From positions 5,086,501-5,150,500 of the forward strand of contig CM076275.1 of assembly GCA_038380795.1 (NCBI GenBank): 64,000 bases of DNA, given 5' to 3'. Positions 13,301 through 33,800 of this stretch are shown here, one piece after another. Under the pieces are notes generated by a model. The model had not been told where the DNA came from and did not search any database. It saw only the letters and a program-made list of their open reading frames with translations. The stretch comes from Pyrocephalus nanus. Taxonomy: Eukaryota > Chordata > Aves > Passeriformes > Tyrannidae. The position numbers and the translations under genes are program-made. Numbering within the stretch: the stretch's first letter is position 1; every line of letters starts with the position of its first letter.

Positions 13301-15207
13301 GGGGTGTGCTGGGCACAGTGCAGCCAGCACCCACTCATATGGGGAAAGCAGGAGCATCCCCACCCCGTGGCATTGCCCCAAACCCCTCAGCATCCTCCCC
13401 ACGGAGGGTTTGCTCCGGCAGTGAACCGGCAGAGCAGGATTCCTGCCTGCTCTCTGGCGGGCGCGTGGGGCGGGACGGTGCCTGCCCCGGTCCCGGCTCA
13501 CCCCTGGCTGCTCCAAGGGTCCGGTGCTGGCCCCCTGCCCGGGCAGGCTTTGACGTGGCAGCCCAGGGAGAGTCAGCCAGTGTCTGCCTGGAGATCCTGT
13601 CTCCAAAGCCTGGTCATTAAATACCGTAATTAAAAGCTCTTAGAAGAGGATGGACTAATGAAGTGCCCTTGGAAGTGGCAGGTGATGGAGGTGCAGAGCC
13701 CTATTCCCTGTCTCGTGGAGGGCGGTGCAGGGATGGACACACAGTCTGGCCCATCAGTCACCAGCTCCGGTGACAACCCACTGTTGTCACTTGCCCACCC
13801 ATCACTGTGGGAATGCTGCTAGCACCCACTGCTCCTGGCAGATGAAAGAAATGGAGAGGGAGCAGGATGGCGTGGCCAGGGTGCTGGATAACACAGTCCC
13901 AGCTCTCCCCACCCCTAGGCAGGTACCTCCCTCTGCACAGGCACATCCCTAAAATCAACATCCCCGTGTGCTTCTCCTTTTGGACCTGGAGAAGTGCTCT
14001 GCCCTAAAATCCTGTTGGGGCTGTTTGCCTGGGGATGTTGAAAGTCCAGCCGCATTGGAGGGGAGAAAGGAGTGAGGTGAGACAGGCAGGGCACACCTTG
14101 GGGGGGCCGAGAGTGAAGGTGCATCCTCTCTAGGTCCTGCCTGGAGACCATCCATGTGCACAAAGATAAATTACAAATCAATAAAACCAGGTGCTCAGCT
14201 GTGCCTGGTACAGACAGCAAGGGGAGGTCGCTGGTGGTTGGTGAAGGTGGTGATGGAGGAGACAGTGGTGGAGGCTGGATGGAGACTGGATGCTGTTGGC
14301 AGCTGCAAGGGCCTGGCTGAAGCAGTGCCATACTGGCAGGGTTGGGAAGCAGTGTGTCTGGAGCAGGACTCGCTGCAGGGAAGGGCAGGGATGACAGGAT
14401 TACCCTGCCAAGCCCCAGCCTGTAATCCACAGTACCGCTCAGCTGGCCACGTTTAATCCTGTTAGGAGCCTGGCTGGTGTCAGCTGGGAGGGTGCTCAGC
14501 CGTGGCGCTGGCAGGGCACAGGGACAGGGACTCCTGCCCTTGTCCCCAACACTGGTGGTGAGTTTGGGGCAGGGCCATGAGACACCATGCCAGCACCTTG
14601 TTTTCCTTAAACACACTGGCTGCATCAGTGTCACCTGGGTGGCTCCACCTCCCAGCAAGCAGTGCCATCCTTTTTCTTTTTTCGAATGGGCCTTTCACAG
14701 GAAGGGGAAAAATATTCCCAAGGTCTCTTTGGCTCCATGTGGATGTTCCTGTGTGCCCCTCTCAGTGACCTTGTCTGGTGGCTCCTGGCTTGGCCTTGAG
14801 CCGCCCATCTGGCTGGCAGCCCATGTCCCTCCTTGCCAGCCAGGATGGGCCATGGGAGGCTCAGACCACCCCCAGCAGTCTCCTTGACACAGCCTGGCTC
14901 CCGCTGGGTAACCAGGAGCGGGACTGCTGCTCCAGCTGCTTGAGGTGTCAAGGACTCACGAGGGGCTGAGGGCTCCCCTCCACAGCACCTGTGATGCTGG
15001 TACACTCCAGGCTCACCCCACAGCCGGGAGCCCAGGCCACGCGTGCGCGCTGCGCTCCCGCCCCATCCCCGGCGCCGTCGGGAGCTCACGGCGTTCCTGT
15101 GGCAAGCCCTGACACGCAGGCCAGCTCGCCGAGGGATTGTGCTGGTAGAAGTAAAAGCAGCAGCGTTGGTCCTGTCCCTGCCCTCTCATCCCTCCTCTGT
15201 CCTGCAG
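3974..15207 (+). other. NDST1: Probable NDST1 intron 1, no coding exon seen
   Basis: About 11 kb lies between the candidate first-exon donor and the leader acceptor. No frame shows a credible exon. Several AT-richer islands stand out against the GC-rich background: about 5560-5690, 6480-6590, 8020-8140, 10620-10720 and 11340-11530. They look like possible conserved noncoding elements, but conservation cannot be judged here. A small CpG-rich patch sits near 13410-13560. Confidence 0.5.
11464..11479. repeat. Perfect 16-bp palindrome
   Basis: TTCCCTCTAGAGGGAA equals its own reverse complement. It lies in an AT-rich patch of the probable NDST1 intron. It could be a dimeric transcription-factor site or chance; no function is implied. 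Confidence 0.8.
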
Positions 15208-15597
15208 GGCACCGTGTGGAGCTGGGGAACCAGGGAGCTGCCATGGCCACATTCCCACCGCGTACAGCACCCAGGCTGCCCGCCGCCCCCTCGCCCCACT
15301 GAGGCCATGGGGCTGCTGCTGCCACCACTGCCATCACCACAGGAATTTCGGCTCAGCAAGGGGACTCTCGGTGCCTCTGCCATGGTGACATGAAGCTGAC
15401 AGCGAGGGACGCCCGACTGCTGGAGGGGAGAGAGCCTGCGCAGGCGGCCTGCTAGTATTTTAATTTATTAGTAGTATTCAATTTTGTTTTATCTAATTTT
15501 GTTTTGGTTGGTTGGTTGCTTCTTCCCCTCCCCGGGGCTCGCAAGGGGAGGGGGTGGGCAGGAGAGAGGGGCCCCACCTTGCCCAGCGGATGCAAGG
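15208..15597 (+). promoter_or_regulatory. NDST1: NDST1 5' leader of the ATG-bearing exon
   Basis: A long pyrimidine tract ending CCTGCAG at 15207 is the best acceptor upstream of the start codon and would give a 390-nt leader. The leader holds two complete upstream ORFs: ATG 15243 to TGA 15302 (19 residues, strong GCCATGG context) and ATG 15307 to TGA 15393 (28 residues). A strikingly AU-rich segment follows at about 15453-15515, and then a purine-rich stretch up to the start codon. Long structured leaders with internal ribosome entry activity have been reported for NDST mRNAs, which fits. The exact 5' end of the exon is uncertain, because the AU-rich and pyrimidine stretch could also be the end of an intron with a later acceptor. 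Confidence 0.55.
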
Positions 15598-23309
<7,712 letters not shown>

Positions 23310-23393
23310 CTGCTGCCTGCTGCCCCCCCAGCAATACCTGAGCGGGGCTGACCCCTGCTCCGGCGCGACCTTCTCAGCAATACCCGGCCGTGG

Positions 23394-23530
23394 CCTTGGA
23401 GGGGACCCCCGGGAGTGTACAGCATCTCCAGGAGTGTACAGCATCTCCAGAGGCTTGGAGGGGACCCCCAGGAGCGTATGGCTGCACCAGAGGCTTGGAG
23501 GGGACCCCCAGGAGGCTACAGCTGCCCGAG
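23394..23530. repeat. Imperfect tandem repeat in NDST1 3' UTR
   Basis: The phrase CTTGGAGGGGACCCCC followed by (A/G)GGAG occurs three times, starting near 23394, 23455 and 23496. Between the first two, GGAGTGTACAGCATCTCCAG occurs twice in a row. It looks like a young local duplication. Confidence 0.75.
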
Positions 23531-24865
23531 CAGCAGTCCGACTGTGCAGTCCCCGTGCTGTCACCTCTCCGCCTGACCCACACCTGCGTTTTCTTTCATT
23601 TTATTTTCCCTTTTTAATTCCCGTCCCTCTGCTGTCCTGTTCTGACGTAGAGAAGAGGCACAAATTCCCCCTTTCTCTGCCCAAAATGGGCTCCAACTGC
23701 CCTGAGCCTGAGGGCAGCAGCAGAGCTGTCCTTCACCTCTTGGTCCGAGGGTGGAGCAGCCATTCTGGGTGCACTGGTGGTGACTTTGCTCGGCTGGAGC
23801 AGAGAAATGGAGCTGGTGGAGACCCAAATCAGAGAGGAACCCAGACCTGCTCCTGCCATCAGCCCCATGGGAGGAAAAAGAAGAGTTTGCAGGATTCCCC
23901 CATCACCTGCTTGGAAATGCTGCAAACCAGGTGGATTTTGATTTCAAAGACTCAGGCACTATTTCTTTTGTCATCTCTATTCATTTTCAAGCTCCTCAGC
24001 CTCTGGCTCCCCCTTCATGGGCAGCATGGTGGGACTGCAGTGCAGCAGGAGAAGGGTCTGGTGTGCTGGTCTGGGCATGCTGGTCCCAGTGTGCTGGTCC
24101 CAGTACGCTCCTGACCCCCATGCCCAGCCTGCAATCCTGTACACATGTGGTGTTTTCTGTGGTAAAGCCGAGTGGTGCCCGGCATCCCCTGGCACAGAGG
24201 AGAGCCCGGGGACAGAACAGCAATCAGAAGGATTCTGAGAACTTCAAACCTCTTGAATATTAAAAAAAGTATTTTAATAATGTTGGGGCTTAGGGGGGCG
24301 GGGGGAAAGGTTCGTTTGGTTCCCATTTTGCAGGGGGGGAGGTGGTGTTTTTCTTCAGTGCCAGAATTTGTACCTAAACCCCGAGGGTTTTACGTGGTCT
24401 CTTTGGTTGTGACATGTGACGTGGACAAAGGTCAGTGGGGAAACGGGACAGTTTTCCCAGTGGGAGTCACGTCTTTATACCAGTGGTGCCGTACAGAGCT
24501 ACAGCCCCAGTCTGCTCTCCCACGCCTTGGGATTTGCTGGCAGGGAGACTGAGCCATCACGGGTTTACCGGGATAAGAGCCCAGATTTCCCCTTGGATGG
24601 AGCTGCTCCACAGGATGCAGGATGGCAGCAGTTCCTGACAGAGGAGGTGCAGTGCCCAGGATCCTGCCCTTGCCTCCAGAGCGGGGCCAGGGCAGTGGGG
24701 TAACGAAGTGTTTCACCACAGGTGACAGAGGGGCCCTGCTGGCAGTGGGGTTCCCAGCCAGCTGTTTCTGCAGGAGCCCCTGAAGCCTTGAGGGGGCTGC
24801 ACCTCCTGCTGCTGCTCGGGAGAGGCTCCCAGGCACCAGTGTAAGGTCCTGTTGAACCAACTGCT

Positions 24866-24871
24866 AATAAA
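24866..24871 (+). terminator. NDST1: NDST1 poly(A) signal AATAAA
   Basis: A canonical AATAAA is followed about 25 nt later by a GU-rich stretch (TGGTTGTTGCCTGTGTCTC, from 24895), the expected downstream element. It is the first such pair after the NDST1 stop codon. Confidence 0.7.
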
Positions 24872-24899
24872 TGGGGGGCTCTGGTTTTACTTGCTGGTT

Positions 24900-27800
24900 G
24901 TTGCCTGTGTCTCTCCTCAGTGGCACGATCCAGTCCCGCCCCTGGGGTTCCTGGCTGCCTTTGGGCCCATCTTTGGAGGGTTTTGGGAATGGGGGGTGTG
25001 GGAGCAGCCCTCCATGCACGAGGTGGCAGCAGCTGTCTAGTCCTGGATCCATCCACGCTGCACAGCGCCACAGCCTCCTGTTCCCGGGACAGCATCCAGC
25101 TCCGACCGCGCCAGCACTGGGGCAGGGGGCTGGGGGGCTGGGAGATCCCTGCTTACCTTCTCCCCCCTTCCCCATTATCCAGTCCCCGCCTGCCCGAGCC
25201 TGCCCGCCCGTCTGCTCCCTCCCCACCGCCTTCCGCTGCCCGGCCCCTGCGAAGTGCTGGAGGAAACGAAGACAGAGCCTAATTAATCCCAGCCGGGTTT
25301 GTTTGAACCTGTCGGAGTGACAAACGATGTGCGGTGCCGCAGGAGCCGCCGGATGGAGGAGGGGGCTGCAAGGGGAGAGCCGGGGGCTCCTCCTGCCTGG
25401 AGCAGGAGGCTGTGAATTCCTGGCCATGCTGGAGTAAGGCCAGGCCATGCACCCACCCATCCTGTCCCTGGGCTGCCCCAGGTGGGCCCAGCTGCTGCCC
25501 AGCTTAGCCTTGAGTTAATTGCTTGTTAATTAACAGGGCGAGGAGCACAGCTCAGCCCTATGCCATGGCTGTGGGGTGCCCGATAGGGTGACGAGGTCTC
25601 TGCCCTCCCACGGCTGCAGGAGAGCTATGGGGGAGGGAGGATCCATCCCCCTCGCCTGTCGCCTGCCTTGGCACCAGTAATGTTTTCTAGCTTCTGCCAA
25701 AAATGTGCAAAGTTGGCGAAATCTGGGCTGGGCTGGGCAAGGGCCAGGGGCTGGGCAGCTGATGCCAGCAGGGCCCCAGGGGCAGCAGGACCCCAAAGCA
25801 TCCCTGTTCAGGGCTCAAACCCTCCATGCCCCTGCGCTGCTCCTCGCTGTGGCCAGGGACTGCTGGGGCTTTTACTGAAGACCCCATGACAGCCCCTGCC
25901 CAGCTCAGCCCCCGGGGGCGGTGTGGGGCAGTGGGTGGGAGTCAGCAGCCTCCTGGGGGTCCTGGAGGGCACAGTGCTGATCCAAAGCTGCTCCAAGCCC
26001 TCTCAGCCCCAGCCTGCAGACAGGACCGTGGTGGCCATGGTGAGGGCTGACTTTCCAGCCCACAAGCTGCTGCAGCGTTGAGTTTGTCCCCAGTGGCAGC
26101 TTTCTGCACCTTGATTCATCCTGCAGCATGCCCTGACATGTCCTGTATCCTCATCCACACACATCCCAAATCCATGCTCCAACACGTCCTGCATCCTCCT
26201 GGCTGTTAGGAATGCTGCTGCTCGTGAATTCCTCCTGGAAATGGCTGCAGGAGGGATGTGGACCCCAGAAGTGCCCAGGCTGCTCTTTGCATGGGGTCAG
26301 GCAATGCTGGGCTGGCAGAAGGGATGTGGGCAGGGAGGGATGAAGGCAAGGAGGGATGCTGGCAGCAGGGAGCAGGACTCGCCTGGCTGGGCACAGGGCT
26401 GGGGTTACTGGCCACGGGCAATGGGGTAACTCGTTATGAGGATGTGCTGCTGAATGCAGGCAGCCTCTGGTCCCCTTCCCTGTCCCTGGCACAGCTGCAC
26501 AGGACAGGGACTGGATCCTCCCCCTAGATGCCTCACTTGATTTAAGGCCTCCAGCCCTGGGAAGGAGGGGTTGGAGAGGGGTTTAGCACGATGTGCAGTC
26601 AGGGCATGATGTGGCAGTGCCAGCAGTTGGGGTTCACGTACACCCCAGGCAGCTCCTCCTGCCATGCTGCCAGCAGTGCCCTGGCTCCATTGGGGTGCTG
26701 GGATGCAAACCCCTGCAGAGGGCCACTGTGCCCCCTGTCATCTGGTGAGCAGAGTGGGTGGTGGGACAAGAGAGAAACCGTTTGGATAATTTGGAAGCCA
26801 TCTCTTGTGTTGACTCCCCAGAGCAGACAAGGATGGGGGTGCTCAGCAGTCTGTAGGTGGGATGGGTTCCTCCTCCAAGCACTCTGTGCTGTGTCCAGCC
26901 TTCACAGCCTGCTTAAGTTTGACATTTAAATCAAGCTTTACAAAGATAATTTTTAGAAATCAGAATTATTTCAATCCAAAAAAAATGTCAATACCATGGA
27001 TTTATGTTGGAGAAATCTCGCTGTCACTCCCCTCCCATCTGTGTAACCACCTCCCATCTCTGCTCCTCCAGAGAGCCACACGAAAGGGCCAGAGTCCAGC
27101 AAGCACTAACCTGTCCAAAACCTTGGCTCTGAACCATCCTCCCCAGACAGTGCAAGTCAGAAAGTCCTTGAGTAAGAGCAATGCAAAATATTTCTTCTAA
27201 TGCCTCTCATGGTCTTGAAGTGACATATTTACACTTTGTGATAAAATAATGCTAACTCCTGGTGCCTGAAAAAGGTCAGTGTATTTCTGTTACATGTTCA
27301 TCTGCCCTACAAAGCTGATCGAAATGCTTTTGTAGGAAATCTACATTTTCCTGTAAAGATTTATAGCTCTTGTTTCAGAGATACAAATGTATAGAATGTC
27401 TCCTATACGTGCAAAGTATTTACAACGCCTAAGACTGTAAACACAAATCGCCCATTTAAATGTCACAGCCCAAATCAGAAAATGCTGGGGATGCAAAATA
27501 GACTTGAAATGTCAAAGGACAGATGACGAAAAGCTGTTTCTTCCATCTGGGAAAATTCTTAAACCCAATTTCCATTAATCCCAGCTTTCCGGTGCCTGTA
27601 GTTAACCCGGTTCTGTGAGTGGTATTTTTTCAGAGATGTGGTGATGGGCAGCTGGACACCTCCAGCCAGCCCTGCAAAGCTCCTGGGCTGGTGCCCCTCC
27701 TTAGCATCCCCCTCATCCCAGCCCCACAGCCCCCCTCCCTCCCCACCTGCCATCCCCCCCATCCTGTATCCCACTGCCCTCCCACAAGGCGCCTTTGTCC

Positions 27801-30800
27801 CTTCCTGCGCCGTTTGTTATTAAAACCAGGTGTTGGAGCGGCTCTGAGGCAGGGGGGGAGCTGGGGCTGCTTCCCAGGGGTCTGGGGGCAGAGAAGCAGC
27901 AGGTTGTCCCCCCACAGAGGGGTCGCAGGGGCACAGGGGCTCAGCACTGAAGGGGTGTCCCAATGTCTTGTGGCTCCTGATGGAAGTGCTGACGGCTGGC
28001 AAAGCCAGAACCAGGCGGGTTTTGCCAGAGTGGAAAAAGATATGGGCTGATAAGGTGGATCTGGTTTAATAATGCAGGGGCCAGCTGGGCAGGCAGGCAG
28101 GGCGAGGCTGGGTCGGGAGGCTGAGGGCATGCTGAGCCCTGAAGAAAAGTGAAGGCAGACGCTAAACAAGGTTCCAGGCTCTGAGGTGTGCAAAGGGTGA
28201 CAAGATGCACATGGCCCTGGCTGTCCTGGTAACATTTCCTTGAGCAAACTCAGCTTCTGGCTGGCAAAGCCCATGCTGGTACCAGCACATTCCCACTGCT
28301 GAGGGGCTGGCACTGCCGTGAGGGTGTAACTCAGCTCACATAACCCGGTAGTTTTCAACCATTTTAATACTTTTCTTTTTAAGCCCTGTGGGGACTGAGT
28401 GTTGTTTGTTTCAGGATGCTGCTCTCCTCTCCCCTGCCCACTGGTGAGATGCTGCCTTCCCCAAAGGCCTTGGCTCTGCCCAGAGCTGCTGGAACATCCC
28501 CAGCGAGTCTCTTGTCCCCTCCCTGGGACAGTATCTGCAGCTCCTTTGCAGGGCACTTGGGGAGTGAGAGAGGAGCAACTCAGGAGCCAGGGCTGTTGGA
28601 GGGGCCGTCCAGCTCCAGGCACAGAGCAGGGAAATGTTAAAGGGTTCCCGCTGCTGCACATCTGGGTTGAGTTTCATCGCCAGAGCCTTCCCGCGCACTG
28701 TGGGGGTTGGTTCTGCCGGAGCCCCCGCGGCTTGGAGAGCTGTGCCATGGGTCCCAGCCCCAGGGCAGGAAGGGAAGGGTGCTCAGGGGTGTTCTCCCCC
28801 TCCTTTCACAGGGGGCTCAGCACGGTGGAGAGCCCATCTCAGCCTAACCCTGCCGACCACCCAGGCGTGCGGGGATCGCCGCCACCACCCCCAGAACCCT
28901 CCTCCTCCCTGTCTGTCCCCGCCACTTCCATTCCCCTGCCCTCCCTGGGGTGTGCTGGGATGCTTTCCCCTCACATCAGTTATATCCTCCCCCTAGCCCC
29001 ATGTCCCACAGGGCTGGTGTTGCTGGGAGTGCAGTGGGAGGGGGTGAGCAGCGAGCTGGACCCCCAATCCACGCTGCCACCAGGGTCTCTTCCCCGGGCC
29101 ACACACATCCACACATGGATATTTATCCAGGGTGGGAGCGGAGCATCCAGCTCTGCGTGGCCATGTGCCTCCCCATGCACACCCCCCCAAGCCATACAGA
29201 CCCAACACGAATCAAAAGCCTTGGAATGAGCCAGAATAAATATTTTACGGTAAATTACCAAGGCTAATAATTATAAAAATCTGTACATATAAACCCGGAG
29301 CCAGGGAAGGATTTCCAAGCAGATGGTGACCACATGGGTGATGGTCCCCCCAGCTCCCCAGCTGGGCCGGTGGACTCCCCCACTCATAGGGACCAGCCCA
29401 GGGGTTAGGGATGGGGTGGTTTTGGGGGTGAATGTTCTCCCTGGATCTGGTGCTGAGGTTGCTGGGGGGACCTGTGAAACCCCATGGAAGGGCTGGAGGC
29501 AGGATTTTTCCCAACTCCCAATTTCTCCCCAGGGATTGATGTTGGGGTTTGGGGAGGGGACAGCATGGGAAGGGGAGGCTCAGCTGCCCATGGGGTGAGC
29601 TTGTTTTACCCATTGGACCACTCAGAGATGATTTTTGTGGTGCAGCCAACCCTCCCCGGTCAGCAGGATCCAGATCTGCCCACTGCCTCCAGCTCTGCTG
29701 GGATGGGACAGCCCCTGGGGGGTTCTCTCAGCTTTGGCCACGTGCTCGGAGCTGGATGAGGCGCGTGCTGGGCGAGCATCCCCATCCCCACCCAACAGGG
29801 ACCGCAGCCCAGGGAGGGGACCTGGCAGAGGGGATGGGAAGCTCTTTCTGTTTCTTTTCCTCCTTCCTCCTCCTCCTCCTTGCATTAGTTAGGAGGAGCA
29901 CAGAGAAAATGTGGGCATGCATCCCCCTGGCATCTCCTAGCCCCTTCCCTCTCCTTGCAGGCCCTGCTCTGACTGTCCCCATCATGGCTCTCCACAGTCC
30001 CTCTCTATCCCTCTTGCACTGCCTAGACCTCGTTTCTCTCTGGAGCATTGGGAAAAAGGGGAGATTTGAGCAGCCGAAACCCACTCATTGCCCCCCCCCC
30101 CTACCCCCGGCCTTTTTTCCTCCCTCCCTCCCTCCCCTGATTCAGAGAAAAGAATTGCCTGGATTCCAGGTCAGCACCTGGCTCTCCCTTGCTCAGCTCC
30201 TGTGGGCCAATGACTCAGTCGATGACGGTGGGATCTGTGGCTCCATCTCCATCCCCGCTTGGCTCCGCTCCCGCCCGGCACCGCTTCACCAACAATGGTG
30301 TTGGCCTTGAGCGAGCGGACACGGAGCGGCGGCTCCCTCCACACCCTCCAGCGGGGTCAGAGGAGCAGGGAGGCAGTGAAGGGGGGGAACCATCCTTTGT
30401 CCTCAGATGGGGGGGTTGGAAGTGTTTGGTGAATACTGAGGGCTGAAGGGGTCACTGCTGGAAGCGGGTGGATGTTCCCCCAGATCTCCGCAGGTGGATG
30501 TGAGCATCCCACCCACATTCGGTCACTGCTGAGTAGCCTCAGGGAGAGTTCCCAACTCCTGCCTGCCCAGAGGTCCCTGAGGAGCTGGGGATGCCCTGCC
30601 TCACCTGAGAGCTTTGATGGGCTCCCAGGGGATCCTGCTCCATTCCCCTGGGACTGTTACCCACCCCCGAGAGCTCAGGGGGCTGCCCTGCACTCAGCCC
30701 TTCCTCTGTCTCACTGCGAGACGTGCGCGGGCGGCGGCAGCCCTTGGCTGAGCGGACCTTGGCTTCCAGCGATCAACAGGAAACGGGAGATGGATTTCTC

Positions 30801-33800
30801 GGCAAACTGGGCTTTCCATAAACAGTCTGAGGGGCCGACCCGCGACGGCGGGAGCAGTGCAGAGCCAGGGCCGGGCTTTACAGCTGTTTATCACATTTTT
30901 CTGCTCTCGTTTCCTCTTTGGCTCAGCAGCTTGAGGTTCCTCTTCTCCCGCATGCAAATAGAGGATGAGTTGAGCACTGTTGGATGGGCTGCTTCCATTC
31001 CCAACTGGGATGCTCCTGCTGGAGCAGGATCAAGGCAGACAGCGCCCCGTGGGTCCTGTGCCATGGGTGCAAGGTGCCAGAGTACCCCTCAATCCTTCCC
31101 AAACCTAAACCCAGGCCCTATCAGGTTCACTTTGCTTTGGAGCACATCAGACCCCACCAGCACACAAGCCTCCAATTTCTCGGCAATCAGGACTTAAGAA
31201 AATACAAGCTGACCCTGAGGGGTGAGAGAGGACTAGGGGAGGGCAATGTTGGGCTCTCCACCTGCTTCTCATTAGCAGCAGCTTTTTCAGAGCTGGCCCC
31301 GCTCCCCATCCCACCCTGGTGAGCTCGGCGGCTCTTCTATTGCCCATTGATTTTTGCCTGTCTCAAAAAGCCATGAGACAAGAGGTTTGATTGTAGAGCA
31401 TCCCTCCATCCATTTGTCCATCCCTCCTGGCAGGACAGAGCAGCTCCACACCCATGCACCCTCTGTGACCCATGGCAGTGTCTCCTGGGCACTGATCCTG
31501 ACCCGAGCGGTGCTGCTGGGGGCTGCCTCCATTGCTGTCTCCAAGCCTGCCCTGACCCATGGGACAGCAGGGACTGTGTTTTTGGGAGGTGGAGGTCGGT
31601 GCAGGGTGCTGGGGTCAGCCAGCGCATGGGCCCCGCTTGCTGAGCCGAACAAAGGGGCTTTCTTTGGGCTTGGGCTCAGGGGGAGCACAACCCGTCTGGA
31701 AGCGAAGCCGCCTGCGTCAGAGGCAGATGGCGGCAGGACGGGGGGGTCTTCCAGAGGGCAGGAAAAGCAGCGGCGGCGGGGCTGCTCCAGAGCCCACAGG
31801 GAGCTGCCACCAGGCACTTTGCAGAGGCAAGACCCCGGGACCCTCATGCCCCCACCCCAGGTTGCCTCCAGCCAGGAGGATGGTGGGTGCCTGAGGCTGA
31901 GGCACAGCCCCTGTCGTCGTCCTGCAATGCCATCGTGACACCAGTGATGCTGCCAAGTAACCCCCAGCTTTACAAAACACATATTTTTTTTTTGCCTCTG
32001 AAGGCACAAAAATGCCCCACAGAAAGGCGGGAGTGGGCACGTAGACAGATGCTGAAGCAAAGAGTGAGGCACCTGGCACCACACCAGTTTTGGCAGGTCG
32101 GGGTGCCAATGGCAAGTGCCAGCTCCTGGCTCCTCCCCAGCGCTCTGGGCACAGCCAAAACCTTCCCACAAAAGCCAACTGCAACCCACCAGCACAGCAG
32201 CAGCTCTGTGCAGCTGTGCAGGCGCTGCTGGCGAGGCTGGCCGCGCGTGTTCTGGCACCGGAACGCACATCCTATTTCCACGTGATGGATGTGGAAGAAA
32301 ATGTGTTTGCCTGCAGAGAGGAGATGTGGATGGTGGATGGGGTTGGGAACGAGGCTGGCAGGGGAGTTGGGATGCTGGGATATGGGGCTGGCCAAGGAGG
32401 GACACTGCCTGGAAACGGGCTTGGCTGGGCCAGGGCTGTGTTTGGGAGGAAAGCTGGTATGTGGGTGTGTTGGTGCGTGAGGACGCTGGGCTGGGGAGTG
32501 TGTCGAAACAGAAGGGTTTGATTTTTTTCATTTGGCTTTTCTGGTGCTTTGGAATATAAAATTAAACATTACCAAAGTGAAAAAAAAAAAGGAGGGGGGG
32601 AGGGGGTAGGAGAAATCCTCAGTAACTGTTCCTTCCCACCCTGAAAAATCCCCTTTGCCGTCACATTTTTGCTGCCTTGTTTGTTTTTCAGCCTCGTCCT
32701 GAAGCTGCAGTTCAGGGGCTCACATGTCCCAGTGCCATGACTCTGCTGGCCTCAGGGGGCGATGCTCCCGCTGGGGGATGTACCACCACGTGGGATGCCA
32801 GCAGCCACATTTGCCCGATGTTTGGAGGAAGGAAGGAGCCTCATGGACATAGCTCAGCACCCACATGTTACAGGAGTGCAAACACTGTACCTGATCCTGC
32901 AGCAAGGGATGCTCATGCCCAGGGACTGTGAGCTGGTGCTCCCAGCCCTGCATCCCATCCTCAGAGGGAGCAAGGGGACAGCCAGCAAGGGCCAGCAGGG
33001 AGATTCCAATTCTAATCACGCTCCAAGAGTGATTTGTGCAGGATTCACTTCTGCAGCTGTAAATCCAAACGGCAGCTTGTCCACAGGCCAGTTTTCTTGG
33101 GAAGAATACTTCTAGCCATGTGGGGCTCTCAGGGCTTCCCCCTGGCCTCCCCGTGGTTACAGGCACAGGTGAGGGACGTGGGTGCCAGAGGTGCAAAGCC
33201 ATGTGGGGGTCCCCGGCACAGCCCCTGCCTCTGCTTGGCTTGGGGCAGCAGCCAAAAAGGATTTGGATCCATATCTTTATTCCCATAGAGTTTACACCTT
33301 GGATTCCCACTTTTTATCCTTTCTGGCAGTATCTGGTTTAATTTATGTTGAAGCCTGGGGGATGGTGTGGCTGAAGCCGTCCCAGCTTCTGCCACTGCTG
33401 TCCCACACTGGACACCACATCCTCTGTGCAGTTCTCCATGGACCCTCTCACAGTGTGAGGAGCACCCAAGGGGGGCAGATACCAACTTCCCCTCCCCGGA
33501 CCTGGGAGGGTGCTGGGAGAGCCTGCTCCAGGCATTGCCAGTCTCCACGACTTCCCATCTCCCTGCCAGCTCCAGGAGCGCCCTGATCCCCAGACCCTGC
33601 TGATTAGAGACGTTTAACATTCCTCCCAACGCCAAAGGGATATTTTATCAGTGGGGTTTTTTTTCCTGCAGACTATTTTCTTTTTGTGAAAACATTAAAT
33701 GGCCTGAGAGATAAGGAGCAAATTTATAGCAGTTCACACCGAAGCAGCCAACACACTGGCAAGGAAAAAATGCCTTCCCTCCCGCTACCCGCCTTCCCTT

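Larger units (their letters stand above)
23310..24890 (+). other. NDST1: NDST1 3' UTR
   Basis: The 3' UTR runs from the TAG at 23307-23309 to the first good poly(A) signal at 24866. It contains a small imperfect tandem array at 23394-23530 and a G-run-rich patch at about 24285-24345. Mammalian NDST1 3' UTRs are longer as I recall, so a distal end further downstream, for example in the AT-rich stretch at 26930-27600, remains possible. Confidence 0.6.

Noticed and set aside
27630..28661. 343-residue minus-strand ORF
   Set aside because: It has no recognisable domain and a Pro/Ser/Leu composition typical of noncoding GC-rich sequence. No supporting splice or promoter signals were seen.
29235..29240. 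AATAAA between NDST1 and SYNPO
   Set aside because: No gene upstream on the + strand can be tied to it except a very distal NDST1 end, for which there is no evidence.
31287..32531. 414-residue minus-strand ORF, the longest uninterrupted minus frame outside CpG islands
   Set aside because: Its composition (many Cys, Trp, His and Pro in no pattern) and the lack of any family motif suggest chance. It crosses a T-run and simple sequence. A protein search would settle it.
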